From: Thalassobacillus_A hwangdonensis
GTDB taxonomy: Bacteria; Bacillota; Bacilli; Bacillales; Halobacillaceae
Direction of reading: 5' to 3'
DNA: 64,000 nucleotides
Assembly (NCBI RefSeq): GCF_042675915.1
Contig: NZ_JBHTKL010000005.1
Location: 496,001-560,000 of the forward strand
In this document: positions 15,012 through 22,870 of the stretch, piece by piece
Layout of the letters: every line of letters begins with the position of its first letter
How positions within the stretch are numbered: position 1 is the first letter of the stretch
Position numbers and translations under genes: made by a program
The notes under the pieces: generated by a model
The model's database searches: none
Seen by the model: only the letters and a program-made list of their open reading frames with translations
What the model was told of the DNA's origin: nothing

Positions 15012-15623
15012 TTGACATGGGATCTGTTGAATGTCGTCGCTGTAGCTGCTTTTGCTTTCAGTGGAGCGATTGTAGCTTTAAGTGAACGTTATGATATATT
15101 CGGTACATTTATTTTAGGGATTGCTACTCCCTTTGCTGGGGGAATTATCCGCAATATTGCTTTAGATGTGCCGGTGGTGCATGTATGGGAGCAGGAGCGG
15201 CTGTTGGTCATCGCATCCATTACGATTGCGATTGTCTACTTTTTTCCGAAAGGCTGGGTCATGTTCTGGGATCGTTGGAACGTTTACTTGGACGCCATCG
15301 GATTATCAGCATTTGCGATCCAGGGTGCTTCTTTTGCGATTGAGGCGGACTTTCCTCTAGGCGGGGTATTATTTGCTGCCATTCTTACAGGAGTAGGGGG
15401 CGGTGTGGCACGGGATGTACTAGCCCAACGGAAGCCGATGGTGCTGCATAAGGAGATTTATGCAGTGTGGGCCATGCTTGCCGGTTTGATTATGGGCCTT
15501 GGATGGGTAGATGTAAACAGCGTGATCCAAACCTACCTGTTATTTTTCGTCATCATCAGTTTACGTTTATTATCCTATCATTTAGGCTGGCATCTGATGT
15601 TCAGGGATTTATATCGAATTTAA
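15012..15623 (+). CDS. TRIC-family cation channel (UPF0126, YvgT-like)
   Basis: This 203-residue membrane protein has two repeats of the UPF0126/TRIC domain: FAFSGAIVALSERYDIFG with GGIIRNIALDVP, then AIGLSAFAIQGASFAIE with GVGGGVARDVLAQRKP. Bacterial TRIC proteins are trimeric monovalent-cation channels with about seven helices per subunit. Family proteins begin with a short TWELL-like sequence, so I place the start at TTG 15012 (reading TWDLLNVV), 9 nt after GAAGGGG; an ATG at 14994 would overlap that ribosome site. It is a single-gene unit ending in a very strong terminator. Confidence 0.88.
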   Translation: MTWDLLNVVAVAAFAFSGAIVALSERYDIFGTFILGIATPFAGGIIRNIALDVPVVHVWEQERLLVIASITIAIVYFFPKGWVMFWDRWNVYLDAIGLSAFAIQGASFAIEADFPLGGVLFAAILTGVGGGVARDVLAQRKPMVLHKEIYAVWAMLAGLIMGLGWVDVNSVIQTYLLFFVIISLRLLSYHLGWHLMFRDLYRI

Positions 15624-15631
15624 ATCATAAC

Positions 15632-15668
15632 AAGAGGGTGCTCCTTTAAGGAGCACCCTCTTGGTTTT
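15632..15668. terminator. Terminator between TRIC gene and dinB-like gene
   Basis: AAGAGGGTGCTCC pairs perfectly with GGAGCACCCTCTT around TTTAA, followed by GGTTTTTA on the plus strand. The convergent gene ends at 15678. Confidence 0.9.
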
Positions 15669-15677
15669 TATGTAACC

Positions 15678-16172
15678 TTACACCTTCGTCCATAAATCGG
15701 TGATACCCTGTGCTTGCTTCAAGGCAGTGATCGTACCCTGGTGAAGACCTTCATGCCATATTGCGAACAAAAGGACGTCTTCAAGCTTCTCCATTTTAAA
15801 CTCCGGGCCAAGTTGAAAGGGCTCTGGACCTTTTTCAGATAATCTTGGCGCAAGTTCTTCAGTGATGCGGGACAGTTGTTCATCTAACTTGGTATCCAGT
15901 TCAGGAAGGGGAGGAATCTCAGTTTCTGCCCATGCCGAAGGGCTGGTGCCTCCATTGAATAAAACGGTATAATTTCCTGGTAAGGATCCTTTTTCATTCA
16001 GGAATGAAAACAACATATTTTCGGTTGCGAGCAGGATGTGTCCAAGATTCCACCGGATAGAGTTATTGAACCCTTCAGGAATGACATCTGCCTGAGCTTC
16101 CGTTGTCGCTTTCAGTGCTGTGATTGTCCGTTTGCGCGAGAATTCCAATTGAGATAGAAGTTGCTTTTCCAT
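15678..16172 (-). CDS. DinB-family putative metal-dependent enzyme
   Basis: This 164-residue four-helix-bundle protein belongs to the DinB/YfiT superfamily. The metal-binding histidines are visible: NLGHIL near residue 45 and WHEGLHQGT near 140. Such proteins in Bacillaceae include thiol-dependent S-transferases (bacillithiol) and damage-inducible proteins; which applies here is unknown. The start is ATG 16172 or the adjacent TTG 16175; both lie within range of GGAGG. It is convergent with the TRIC gene and downstream of cysteine synthase on the same strand, with a terminator between. Confidence 0.85.
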   Translation of the reverse strand: MEKQLLSQLEFSRKRTITALKATTEAQADVIPEGFNNSIRWNLGHILLATENMLFSFLNEKGSLPGNYTVLFNGGTSPSAWAETEIPPLPELDTKLDEQLSRITEELAPRLSEKGPEPFQLGPEFKMEKLEDVLLFAIWHEGLHQGTITALKQAQGITDLWTKV

Positions 16173-16232
16173 CAATGTTATTCCTCCTTTTTCATCATTA
16201 TATCATTCTGGATGAGCGATTTACCTGAAAAT

Positions 16233-16261
16233 AAAAAAGCTCGAGCTGTAATAGCTCGAGC
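16233..16261 (-). terminator. Terminator after cysK
   Basis: On the minus strand GCTCGAGCT pairs with AGCTCGAGC around a short ATTAC loop, then TTTTTTATTTTC. Confidence 0.9.
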
Positions 16262-16270
16262 AATAATTAG

Positions 16271-17200
16271 TTAAAATTTGAAAAGATCTCCTGACAGATA
16301 ACGCTCACCCGTGTCAGGGGCGATTGCGACGATAATCTCTTCTGGATTCTTTCGTTTAGCAACCTGGATGGCAGCGTAACATGCAGCGCCAGCTGACGTA
16401 CCAACAAGGATGCCTTCCTCGCGTGCGAGCCTGCGTGTAATATCATAGGCATCATCATCTGATACTTTGAAAATTTCATCATAGACATCCTGGTTAAGGA
16501 TCTCAGGGATGAATCCAGGGCTCGTGCCTACGAGCTTATGCTTACCTGGTTTTCCGCCTGACAATACAGGAGAGCCTTCTGGTTCCGCTACATGAACGGT
16601 CAAATCTTTGAAATGTTTTTTCAATTCTTCACCTGTCCCCGTTACTGTCCCGCCAGTCCCGGCAGTTGATACGAATGCAGAAAGGGGTTTTCCCAGCTCT
16701 TGCATCGCTTCGATGATTTCAGTTGCTGTCGTATGCCTATGTGCATCAGGGTTGGCGAAGTTCTCGAATTGCATCGGCATGAAGCTTCCAGGAATCTCAG
16801 CTACTAATTCCTTCGCTTTTTTAATCGCGCCTGGCATTTTTTCAGAACCTGGTGTCAGCACAATTTCAGCACCATATGCTTTAAGCAGATTGATTCGTTC
16901 CTGGGTCATCGTATCCGGCATTACAAGGATTGCATGGTATCCTCGAGCGGCTGCGTTCATTGCAATACCGATTCCTGTATTGCCGCTAGTCGGCTCGATG
17001 ATCGTGGATCCTTCTTTTAAATGACCATCATTTTCTGCTTGAACCATCATATTATAGGCAGCTCTATCCTTTACACTTCCACTGGGATTGTACATCTCCA
17101 GTTTAAGATAGATCTGGGCACCATCCTTTGGAGCGACTCGATTCAATTTTACTAATGGTGTGTCACCGATCAGATCAGCTATATTGTCAACAACGCGCAT
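16271..17200 (-). CDS. cysK: Cysteine synthase (O-acetylserine sulfhydrylase)
   Basis: This 309-residue PLP enzyme makes cysteine from O-acetylserine and sulfide. The PLP lysine is in NPSGSVKDRAA (residue ~43), the substrate loop in PTSGNTGIG (~70), the phosphate-binding loop in STAGTGGTVTGTGE (~175-188), and the C-terminal GTSAGAACYAA holds a conserved active-site Ser. Length and motifs are standard for the CysK/CysM family. It could be a paralogue (YtkP-like) rather than the main CysK, since its Gly loop starts STAGTGG instead of the usual GIGTGG. No T-box or convincing CymR site was seen upstream. Confidence 0.9.
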   Translation of the reverse strand: MRVVDNIADLIGDTPLVKLNRVAPKDGAQIYLKLEMYNPSGSVKDRAAYNMMVQAENDGHLKEGSTIIEPTSGNTGIGIAMNAAARGYHAILVMPDTMTQERINLLKAYGAEIVLTPGSEKMPGAIKKAKELVAEIPGSFMPMQFENFANPDAHRHTTATEIIEAMQELGKPLSAFVSTAGTGGTVTGTGEELKKHFKDLTVHVAEPEGSPVLSGGKPGKHKLVGTSPGFIPEILNQDVYDEIFKVSDDDAYDITRRLAREEGILVGTSAGAACYAAIQVAKRKNPEEIIVAIAPDTGERYLSGDLFKF

Positions 17201-17345
17201 CGTTCCACGTCCTTTCTTTGGTGTAGAATTTATTTATTATTCGTAGTTGTATGATTCAAGTGTAACTCAATTATGATTTTATCATACGTTATAAGGTATT
17301 TCCTATCAATTCGATTGGATTTAAAGGGAATGGGGTGACGGAAAG

Positions 17346-17384
17346 AAAAAAGTGACACAGTGCTGTGCCACTTTGCTTGTTCGT
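17346..17384 (-). terminator. Terminator after ypmS
   Basis: On the minus strand AAAGTGGCACAG pairs with CTGTGTCACTTT, followed by TTTCTTTC. Confidence 0.85.
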
Positions 17385-17395
17385 AATTGATGCAA

Positions 17396-18070
17396 TCAGA
17401 AGTTTTTTTGTACTAGATCTTGTGCGAAATTGAAGGAGTCGTTCGGTACGGATATTTTAAATGCGAGCTGGTTCGTCTTTAAATTGAATCGATCAACCTT
17501 TACATTGAAATTACTTGCTGGCTGGATTTCATTGACCGCAACGTAAATGTTTTCTTCATTTGGGTTTACCACTACCCATTCAGGCAGATTGTAACTTTTA
17601 TTGACGTATTCGAGCACCTTTTTGTTCGGCAGAGGCAGTTTGCCGAGCGATATCTTCTCTTGTTGGAGGATGACATCTCCGTTTTCCTGTACGACAGGCT
17701 CCAACTCAAGGGTGATCGGGATTTTCTGGTCGAATGCTTCAATATTTCCGGTAAGCTTGACATTGCGTTCCAGGGAGATAGAATAATCCATCCCGCTGCT
17801 TCCGTTGAATTCACTTAAATATTCATTGACGAGCCGTTCTAGGTTTTCTTTTGTCGAAACAATCGTAAACTCTGATTCATCCGAAGACGCTTCATCTTCT
17901 ACATTGACGATCGTGTACGTGGTCGGTAAAAATACTAAGCCCAAAACCCATAGCACAATCCCGATATTCAAGGCAGCTAATGTGAAGAACAGCAGCTTCC
18001 ACTTGTTTCTTTTTTTTGTTGAACTTTCCACTTCGCATTCCACCTGTTTGTCTGATTTCTTTACCGTCAT
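17396..18070 (-). CDS. ypmS: YpmS-family membrane-anchored protein (DUF2140)
   Basis: This 224-residue protein has a basic N-terminus, one membrane helix (about residues 27-48) and an extracytoplasmic domain of the DUF2140/YpmS family, recognised by KENLERLVNEYLSEF, then FNFAQDLVQKNF at the C-terminus. The function is unknown; it probably sits on the outer face of the membrane with its partner YpmR. Its start overlaps the ypmR stop by four bases (ATGA), so the two are translationally coupled, the same order as ypmR-ypmS in B. subtilis. Confidence 0.88.
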   Translation of the reverse strand: MTVKKSDKQVECEVESSTKKRNKWKLLFFTLAALNIGIVLWVLGLVFLPTTYTIVNVEDEASSDESEFTIVSTKENLERLVNEYLSEFNGSSGMDYSISLERNVKLTGNIEAFDQKIPITLELEPVVQENGDVILQQEKISLGKLPLPNKKVLEYVNKSYNLPEWVVVNPNEENIYVAVNEIQPASNFNVKVDRFNLKTNQLAFKISVPNDSFNFAQDLVQKNF

Positions 18071-18981
18071 TGGCTACGTTCGACATCAGCTTTGATATAT
18101 TCCAGTACACGCTCTGCCATTGCTTTGTACCCGTTTTTATTCGGGTGGAAGTGATCCTGTTTCCATAGAAATTCATCCTCTTTATTGATGAACAGATCTT
18201 CAATCGGAATAAACGTTGAATTTTCGTCCTTTGCTACGACTGCTTTTCCGATTTCGTTCCAGTCGTTCATGATCTGACCCAATTCAGGAATGTTATTGAA
18301 GTACGTGGAGAATGGGTTGTACAGTCCCAATAAATAGACCTTTGCATCCGGATTCTCTTCATAGATGATAGAGAATATTTCCGTCAATCGATCCTGGTAG
18401 TCGTCCTGCACAGCTTTGAAATCATTGTAATCAAGTGTAGAGAAATTGTCTTTGACGACTTTCATGACATCATTGGCTCCAATTGTAATAAGCACGATGT
18501 CTGCCTGCTGGATGGAGTCTCTGATTTCTTCTTTTTCCATTCGTTTGAGCAGCTGATCGGTGCGATTTCCGCGCTTTCCGTAATTCTCGATCGTGATTTC
18601 CTGGTTACTTCCATTATTACTCAAAGTGTTTTCGAGAATACCTACGTAACCGCCATTTTCTGTTTCATCTCCTACACCCTGAGTCAATGAATCACCGATG
18701 GCGACAATATCCAAGTCATCTTTCACGAATAACCCGACGGCATTTTCGATGACGTTCGTGAACGCATCTCTCAGGTCGTCCCGGACATTATTTTCTTCAG
18801 AAGACGTTTCCTCGTCTGGATTTCCAGCATCTCCTTCATTTTCGCCTGTGTTTTCCTGTTGGTCAGTTAAAGAAGGGTACCCACTTGGAGAGGAGGATTG
18901 TCCTTGGAGAAAAAATATAATAAATAGGCCAGTTATAATGGTAACGGCCACAATGATTCCGATAATCGTTCGCTTTTGCAT
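18067..18981 (-). CDS. ypmR: YpmR-like SGNH/GDSL esterase
   Basis: This 304-residue protein has an N-terminal signal anchor (residues 5-27), an acidic Ser/Glu/Asp-rich linker (about 30-68) and an SGNH hydrolase domain. Block I is IGDSLTQGVGDE with the nucleophile Ser near residue 97, block III is GANDV near 168, and block V is DHFHPNKNGY near 285 with the Asp-x-x-His pair. A cell-surface lipase or esterase acting on membrane or wall acyl groups is likely. The long acidic linker fits a salt-adapted cell. It is the first gene of the ypmRS pair. Confidence 0.9.
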   Translation of the reverse strand: MQKRTIIGIIVAVTIITGLFIIFFLQGQSSSPSGYPSLTDQQENTGENEGDAGNPDEETSSEENNVRDDLRDAFTNVIENAVGLFVKDDLDIVAIGDSLTQGVGDETENGGYVGILENTLSNNGSNQEITIENYGKRGNRTDQLLKRMEKEEIRDSIQQADIVLITIGANDVMKVVKDNFSTLDYNDFKAVQDDYQDRLTEIFSIIYEENPDAKVYLLGLYNPFSTYFNNIPELGQIMNDWNEIGKAVVAKDENSTFIPIEDLFINKEDEFLWKQDHFHPNKNGYKAMAERVLEYIKADVERSQ

Positions 18982-19178
18982 TTGTAATCACACCTGTATT
19001 TTATCAGAATTTAATCTTATTATAATTATATGCATAGTTGACCTCAATGGAAATTATTTTGTGTACTATACCCTTAATGAGTGGTTACAAATACTTTTTA
19101 TAGGGATTCGTAAGTAGCTAGTCCGACATTGACGGTTTTTTTGAATAAAAAGTCTTGAGACAAAGGGAGGTGGAAAGA

Positions 19179-21449
19179 ATGATGAAAATATCTGTCCGAT
19201 CGCTGGTCGAATACGTATTCCGTACAGGAAGCATCGACAATCGGTTCCGTTCAAGTACTGCTTTGACAGAAGGTACGGAAATTCACCAGCAGGTCCAGCG
19301 GGAATATAAAGAAGGCGACGAGAAAGAACTGTTTTTAAAAAAGCAGTTCGAAAAGGATGGGTTTTCTTTACTCGTTCATGGACGATGTGATGGATTGCTG
19401 AAAGATAAGGAACGGATTATCATAGATGAAATCAAGTCGACATCACTTGCGCTGGAAGAGCTGACGGAAGAAAGCTATCCTGTCTATTGGGCACAGGCCA
19501 AAGGCTATGCCTTCTTATATGCGGATGATCATGGACTCCCAGAAATAGATGTGCAGCTTACATACGTTCAGAAAAAAACACGAGAGAAAAAGCGGTTCCT
19601 CCACACCTTCAGTTACGATGAGTTGGAAGATTTCATGGGTCATGCGGTGGAGACCTACGCATCATATGGACGAATACTAGCCCACATCAAGCAGCAGAAG
19701 GAAGCAACGATCCCCGATCTTTCTTTCCCTTTTTCGGGATATAGGAAAGGGCAGCGAAAACTGGCTGGTTCTGTTTATAAAACAGTTACTGAAAAACGGA
19801 AGTTATTTGCTCAGGCACCGACAGGAATAGGGAAAACGATTTCCACCCTTTTTCCGGCAATTAAGGCAATGGAGGGAGAAGGCGTAGAAAGGCTTTTCTA
19901 TCTAACTGCTAAGACAGTCACTAGAATGACTGGAGAAGAAGCGCTCGAACGTCTGGCAGCACAAGGTCTGCGGCTGCGATCGGTCACTTTGACGGCAAAA
20001 GATAAAATTTGCTTTAAAGAAGAAACAATCTGTCAGCCGGATTACTGCGAATTTGCAGATGGATACTATGACCGGATCAATGGGGCGATTGTAGACATCC
20101 TCATGAACGAAACACAAATGACTCGAAACGTCGTGGAATCTTACGCTCGTAAGCATCGGATTTGTCCGTTCGAATTTTCCATTGATCTTGCTTATGCAGT
20201 GGATGTGATCATTTGTGATTATAATTACATCTTCGATCCTAGAGTAGCTTTAAAACGATTGATGTCGGAGGACAAGAAGCACACTGCTATTCTTGTAGAT
20301 GAAGCGCATAATCTGGTGGAGCGGTCACGTGAGATGTATTCTGCCGTACTGACAAAGGATGAGTTCGTTCGTTTAAAACAAATGGACGGTATGGATGAAT
20401 CATTGAATCAAGTGGTGGACGCGATCGAAAGTGAATTTAGAAATCTAAATGCCAACCATGATGCTGAAGGGTTTGTCCACGATGAAGTTCCTGGTCCCTT
20501 GGAGGAAAGCTTGGACCGCTTCATTACGGAAGCGGATAGTGTGCTGCGAGAGATGGAGGAAGATGCTGAAGAATTGTTGAGCTGCTATTTCAATGTCCAA
20601 AACTTCATGAAGATTCTTCAGCTTGTTGACGATCATTATGTCATCTTTGGACAGAAAGGGAACGAGAACGGTTCCATCCATCTCTACTGTCTCGATCCTT
20701 CATTGTTAGTAGGGAAAATCAGCTCAGGATTTGCATCCTCCATTTTCTTCTCGGCTACCTTGTCTCCTTTTGGTTATTACAAGGATATGCTTGGAGGAGC
20801 GAAAGAGGACTATATTCTGAAGCTTCCATCCCCTTATGCAAAGGAACAAATGCAGATCAACATCTTTCCTTTATCGACGAGGTATAAAGATAGAGAAAGG
20901 ACGAGCATGCTTCTGGCGATGGCGTTGTACGATATGGTAAGTGAAACGAGTGGGAATCACTTATTCTTTTTCCCTTCCTATCACTATATGGAACAAGTCT
21001 ATCGGGAATGGTTGCGTCTCGGGGTTGAGGCGGACACAATCATTCAGGATTTCGGCATGTCGGAAAATGAACGAGACAGTTTTCTGGCTGCATTTCAGCC
21101 GGACCTGAACAAACCATTGGTAGGATTCGCAGTCCTTGGTGGCGTGTTTTCGGAAGGTGTCGATCTTCGGGGTGAACGATTGAATGGAGTTGCAGTCGTG
21201 GGAATCGGACTTGCTCCAAGGTCATTTGAAAAGGAACTGATTAAAGAATATTTTAACGAAAAAGGGAAGAACGGGTATGATTATGCTTATGTGTATCCAG
21301 GGATGAACAAAGTACTTCAGGCAGGAGGGCGTTTGATCCGCTCTGAGGAGGATAAAGGGAAGATTCTCCTGGTGGATGATCGTTTTCTAACTAACAAATA
21401 TAATTACCTGCTACCTGAAGAGTGGAAGCATTACACGGTCATTCGCTGA
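19179..21449 (+). CDS. XPD/DinG-type helicase fused to PD-(D/E)XK nuclease
   Basis: This 756-residue protein combines a RecB/Cas4-like nuclease region (residues ~1-180: RSLVEYVF, HGRCDGL, and the catalytic IIDEIKST) with an XPD/DinG superfamily-2 helicase. The Walker A motif APTGIGKTIST is near residue 220, DEAH is in VDEAHNLVE near 380, motif III-like FFSATLSP near 530 and motif VI QAGGRLIRSEED near 715. Four cysteines between Walker A and DEAH (KICFKE, TICQPDYCEF, RICPFEF) should bind a 4Fe-4S cluster as in XPD. A role in DNA repair or recombination is inferred. I chose ATG 19179, 8 nt after AAAGGGAGG; TTG 19155 lies upstream of it. Confidence 0.88.
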   Translation: MMKISVRSLVEYVFRTGSIDNRFRSSTALTEGTEIHQQVQREYKEGDEKELFLKKQFEKDGFSLLVHGRCDGLLKDKERIIIDEIKSTSLALEELTEESYPVYWAQAKGYAFLYADDHGLPEIDVQLTYVQKKTREKKRFLHTFSYDELEDFMGHAVETYASYGRILAHIKQQKEATIPDLSFPFSGYRKGQRKLAGSVYKTVTEKRKLFAQAPTGIGKTISTLFPAIKAMEGEGVERLFYLTAKTVTRMTGEEALERLAAQGLRLRSVTLTAKDKICFKEETICQPDYCEFADGYYDRINGAIVDILMNETQMTRNVVESYARKHRICPFEFSIDLAYAVDVIICDYNYIFDPRVALKRLMSEDKKHTAILVDEAHNLVERSREMYSAVLTKDEFVRLKQMDGMDESLNQVVDAIESEFRNLNANHDAEGFVHDEVPGPLEESLDRFITEADSVLREMEEDAEELLSCYFNVQNFMKILQLVDDHYVIFGQKGNENGSIHLYCLDPSLLVGKISSGFASSIFFSATLSPFGYYKDMLGGAKEDYILKLPSPYAKEQMQINIFPLSTRYKDRERTSMLLAMALYDMVSETSGNHLFFFPSYHYMEQVYREWLRLGVEADTIIQDFGMSENERDSFLAAFQPDLNKPLVGFAVLGGVFSEGVDLRGERLNGVAVVGIGLAPRSFEKELIKEYFNEKGKNGYDYAYVYPGMNKVLQAGGRLIRSEEDKGKILLVDDRFLTNKYNYLLPEEWKHYTVIR

Positions 21450-21788
21450 TTTGCGACAACATTTCCCGGGAAATAGGAAACGAAATTAGACCAATTTCAA
21501 CTTTTTTCGGTTTTTTTTAAAATTTAAGTGATTCTTTACTATCATGCCTAATATCCTGAAAAACCAATTTTAAATTGAAATATATGTTAAATAAATAGAT
21601 AAAAAAGAATGGTTAATAAAATGGTTGCGATGTCGGTATAGTATAAAATAATTATCTAAATATTCTGAATTATATAAAGCTACCAGTGTGCAATTGGAGA
21701 TATGTGTGTCTATTGTCCGATTCCTTTTTTGCTAGATCGTTTATATGATGAACGCAAGAGATCAGTCGGAAGACTTATAAACTGTATC
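21450..21788. other. AT-rich gene-free leader upstream of riboswitch
   Basis: No convincing gene lies here. The stretch is AT-rich. One candidate sigma-A pair is TTGCGA (21624-21629) and AATAAT (21647-21652) with 17-bp spacing; the same place also reads TTAA-N15-GTCGGTAT, loosely like a sigma-D promoter. Either would give a leader transcript of over 100 nt before the c-di-GMP aptamer. Confidence 0.35.
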
Positions 21789-21872
21789 TCGATAAAGGCA
21801 AAACTGATGAAAGTCAGTGACGCAAAGCTATAGGGGCTAACGTGCATATGCACTAAGCCAGCCAGCTATCGA
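21789..21872 (+). ncRNA. c-di-GMP-I riboswitch aptamer (GEMM-I)
   Basis: The sequence fits the GEMM-I consensus. P1 pairs TCGATA (21789) with TATCGA (21867). GGCAAAAC then leads into a hairpin ACTGAT-GAAA-GTCAGT whose GAAA tetraloop is conserved, followed by GACGCAAAGCTATAGGG and the second hairpin GGCTAACGTGCATATGCACTAAGCC containing the tetraloop receptor. The aptamer binds cyclic di-GMP. A strong terminator begins ~100 nt downstream and the Tad pilus operon follows, so it very likely controls pilus transcription in response to the second messenger. Whether it turns expression on or off cannot be read with confidence. Confidence 0.93.
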
Positions 21873-21973
21873 AGGATCCAGGGGCATACTGGTTTATACA
21901 TAACAAAGGAAGAAGGAAGCATTTTGTATTTTGTATGGCTTCTTTCGTTCGCGGTTTGTGTATGGCTGGTAAC

Positions 21974-22012
21974 ATAACCTCGCCTTCGGTAAGGCAGGGT
22001 TATTTTTTTTTG
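21974..22012 (+). terminator. Riboswitch expression-platform terminator
   Basis: ATAACC and GCCTT pair with AAGGC and GGTTAT around a CGGT loop, followed by nine T residues. It stands 17 nt before the first coding region of the tad operon. GGCTGG at 21964 just before it is complementary to CCAGCC at 21860 in the aptamer, a possible switching pair. An upstream hairpin (GAAGGAAGC with GCTTCTTTC) lies at about 21910-21946. Confidence 0.85.
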
Positions 22013-22028
22013 AAATGGAGGTGAAAGG

Positions 22029-22376
22029 TTGAAGGTAGTGAACCTGAGTAACGAACAACTACTTGCTGGTGAAACTCGTCAGGCATATCGGTTCTTTCAG
22101 CGACTGAGAGGCTTGATGTTTACAGGCCAACTTAACTCAGGAGCCGGATTGCATATTAAGCCCTGCAGATCCATTCATACTTTCTTCATGAATTACCCGA
22201 TCGATGTTGTGTATGTGAATGAATTGAATGTAGTCATTGCAATTGATGAGTCGATGGAACCAGGTAAGCTTGGAAAGGTCTATGCTGATGCAGCTTCCGT
22301 AGTGGAGCTTCCAGTCGGTACTGTAAAAAAAACGATGACGAAACAGGGGCATTCCCTTGATTTCGTAAATAATTGA
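22029..22376 (+). CDS. DUF192 family protein, tad-operon leader gene
   Basis: This 115-residue protein belongs to the DUF192 family. The motifs RLRGLMFTG (residue ~25), CRSIHTFFMNYPIDVVYV (~45-62) and ELPVGTV (~98) are characteristic. It lacks a signal peptide, so it should be cytoplasmic. The start is TTG 22029 behind GGAGGTGA. DUF192 genes recur beside Flp/Tad pilus loci, but their job is not established. It is the first gene after the riboswitch terminator and 12 bp before the first pilin. Confidence 0.85.
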   Translation: MKVVNLSNEQLLAGETRQAYRFFQRLRGLMFTGQLNSGAGLHIKPCRSIHTFFMNYPIDVVYVNELNVVIAIDESMEPGKLGKVYADAASVVELPVGTVKKTMTKQGHSLDFVNN

Positions 22377-22388
22377 GGAGGAATTGGA

Positions 22389-22586
22389 ATGGTAGAAAAA
22401 ATGAAAAATCTAGTAGTCGAAGAAGAAGGTCAGGGAATGACAGAATACGGGCTTGTACTAGGGATTATCGCAGTTGCGGTTGTTGGTACACTGGCAGTTC
22501 TACGTGATGAAATCGTATCGTTGTTCACAAATGCTAAAGATGCAATCGTCGGAACAGAAAGCGGAGATTCTTCTGCAGGTAGTTGA
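22389..22586 (+). CDS. flp: Flp-type pilin 1
   Basis: This 65-residue prepilin has a short charged leader (MVEKMKNLVVEEEG) and the Flp cleavage motif G/XXXXEY, here EEG followed by QGMTEY, then a hydrophobic helix GLVLGIIAVAVVGTLAVL. The prepilin peptidase encoded three genes downstream should cut after the Gly, leaving a ~51-residue pilin. The C-terminus is Ser/Gly rich. It has its own GGAGG site. It is probably the major subunit because it comes first and stands upstream of an attenuator-like hairpin. Confidence 0.93.
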   Translation: MVEKMKNLVVEEEGQGMTEYGLVLGIIAVAVVGTLAVLRDEIVSLFTNAKDAIVGTESGDSSAGS

Positions 22587-22591
22587 TTGAA

Positions 22592-22771
22592 ATGATCAGA
22601 AAACTCTTGTTGGATGAGGGTGGCCAAGGGATGTCCGAGTACGGGTTGGTTATTTCATTTATTGCCTTTAGTGCATTCGTGACAATCATTGTCCTTCGAG
22701 AAAATATCGTAACAATGTTCAAGGAGGCAATCGGTGTCGTCTCCGAAGGGAACAACGTCTTACATCCTTAG
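22592..22771 (+). CDS. Flp-type pilin 2
   Basis: This 59-residue prepilin repeats the architecture of its neighbour: leader MIRKLLLDEGG, cleavage motif GQGMSEY and helix GLVISFIAFSAFVTIIVL. The mature part ends GNNVLHP. ATG 22592 is preferred (AGGTAG upstream); a TTG at 22583 overlapping the flp1 stop is an alternative. The leader and helix are clearly paralogous to pilin 1 but the C-terminus differs, suggesting a minor subunit or a variant. It has no second strong ribosome site, so its level may depend on translation of pilin 1. Confidence 0.9.
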   Translation: MIRKLLLDEGGQGMSEYGLVISFIAFSAFVTIIVLRENIVTMFKEAIGVVSEGNNVLHP

Positions 22772-22801
22772 TAAACAGCACTTATATTATTTTCGTACGT
22801 C

Positions 22802-22838
22802 AGCCTTACGTGTCCGAATGCGTGAGGCTCTTCTTTTA
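22802..22838 (+). terminator. Attenuator-like hairpin after the pilin genes
   Basis: AGCCTTACG pairs with CGTGAGGCT (one G-T pair) and is followed by CTTCTTTTA. The U-tract is interrupted, so it is likely a leaky terminator that lets the pilin genes be transcribed more than the assembly genes. Confidence 0.6.
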
Positions 22839-22870
22839 CTAAATCGTTTCATTTTAGAGAGGTGATAGGG

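Noticed and set aside
17201..17345. T-box, S-box or CymR site before cysK
   Set aside because: No conserved T-box or SAM-riboswitch core is present and the CymR resemblance is too weak.
21613..21639. Sigma-D promoter TTAA-N15-GTCGGTAT before the riboswitch
   Set aside because: The -35 is off consensus and an overlapping sigma-A candidate exists, so I list it only as a remark.
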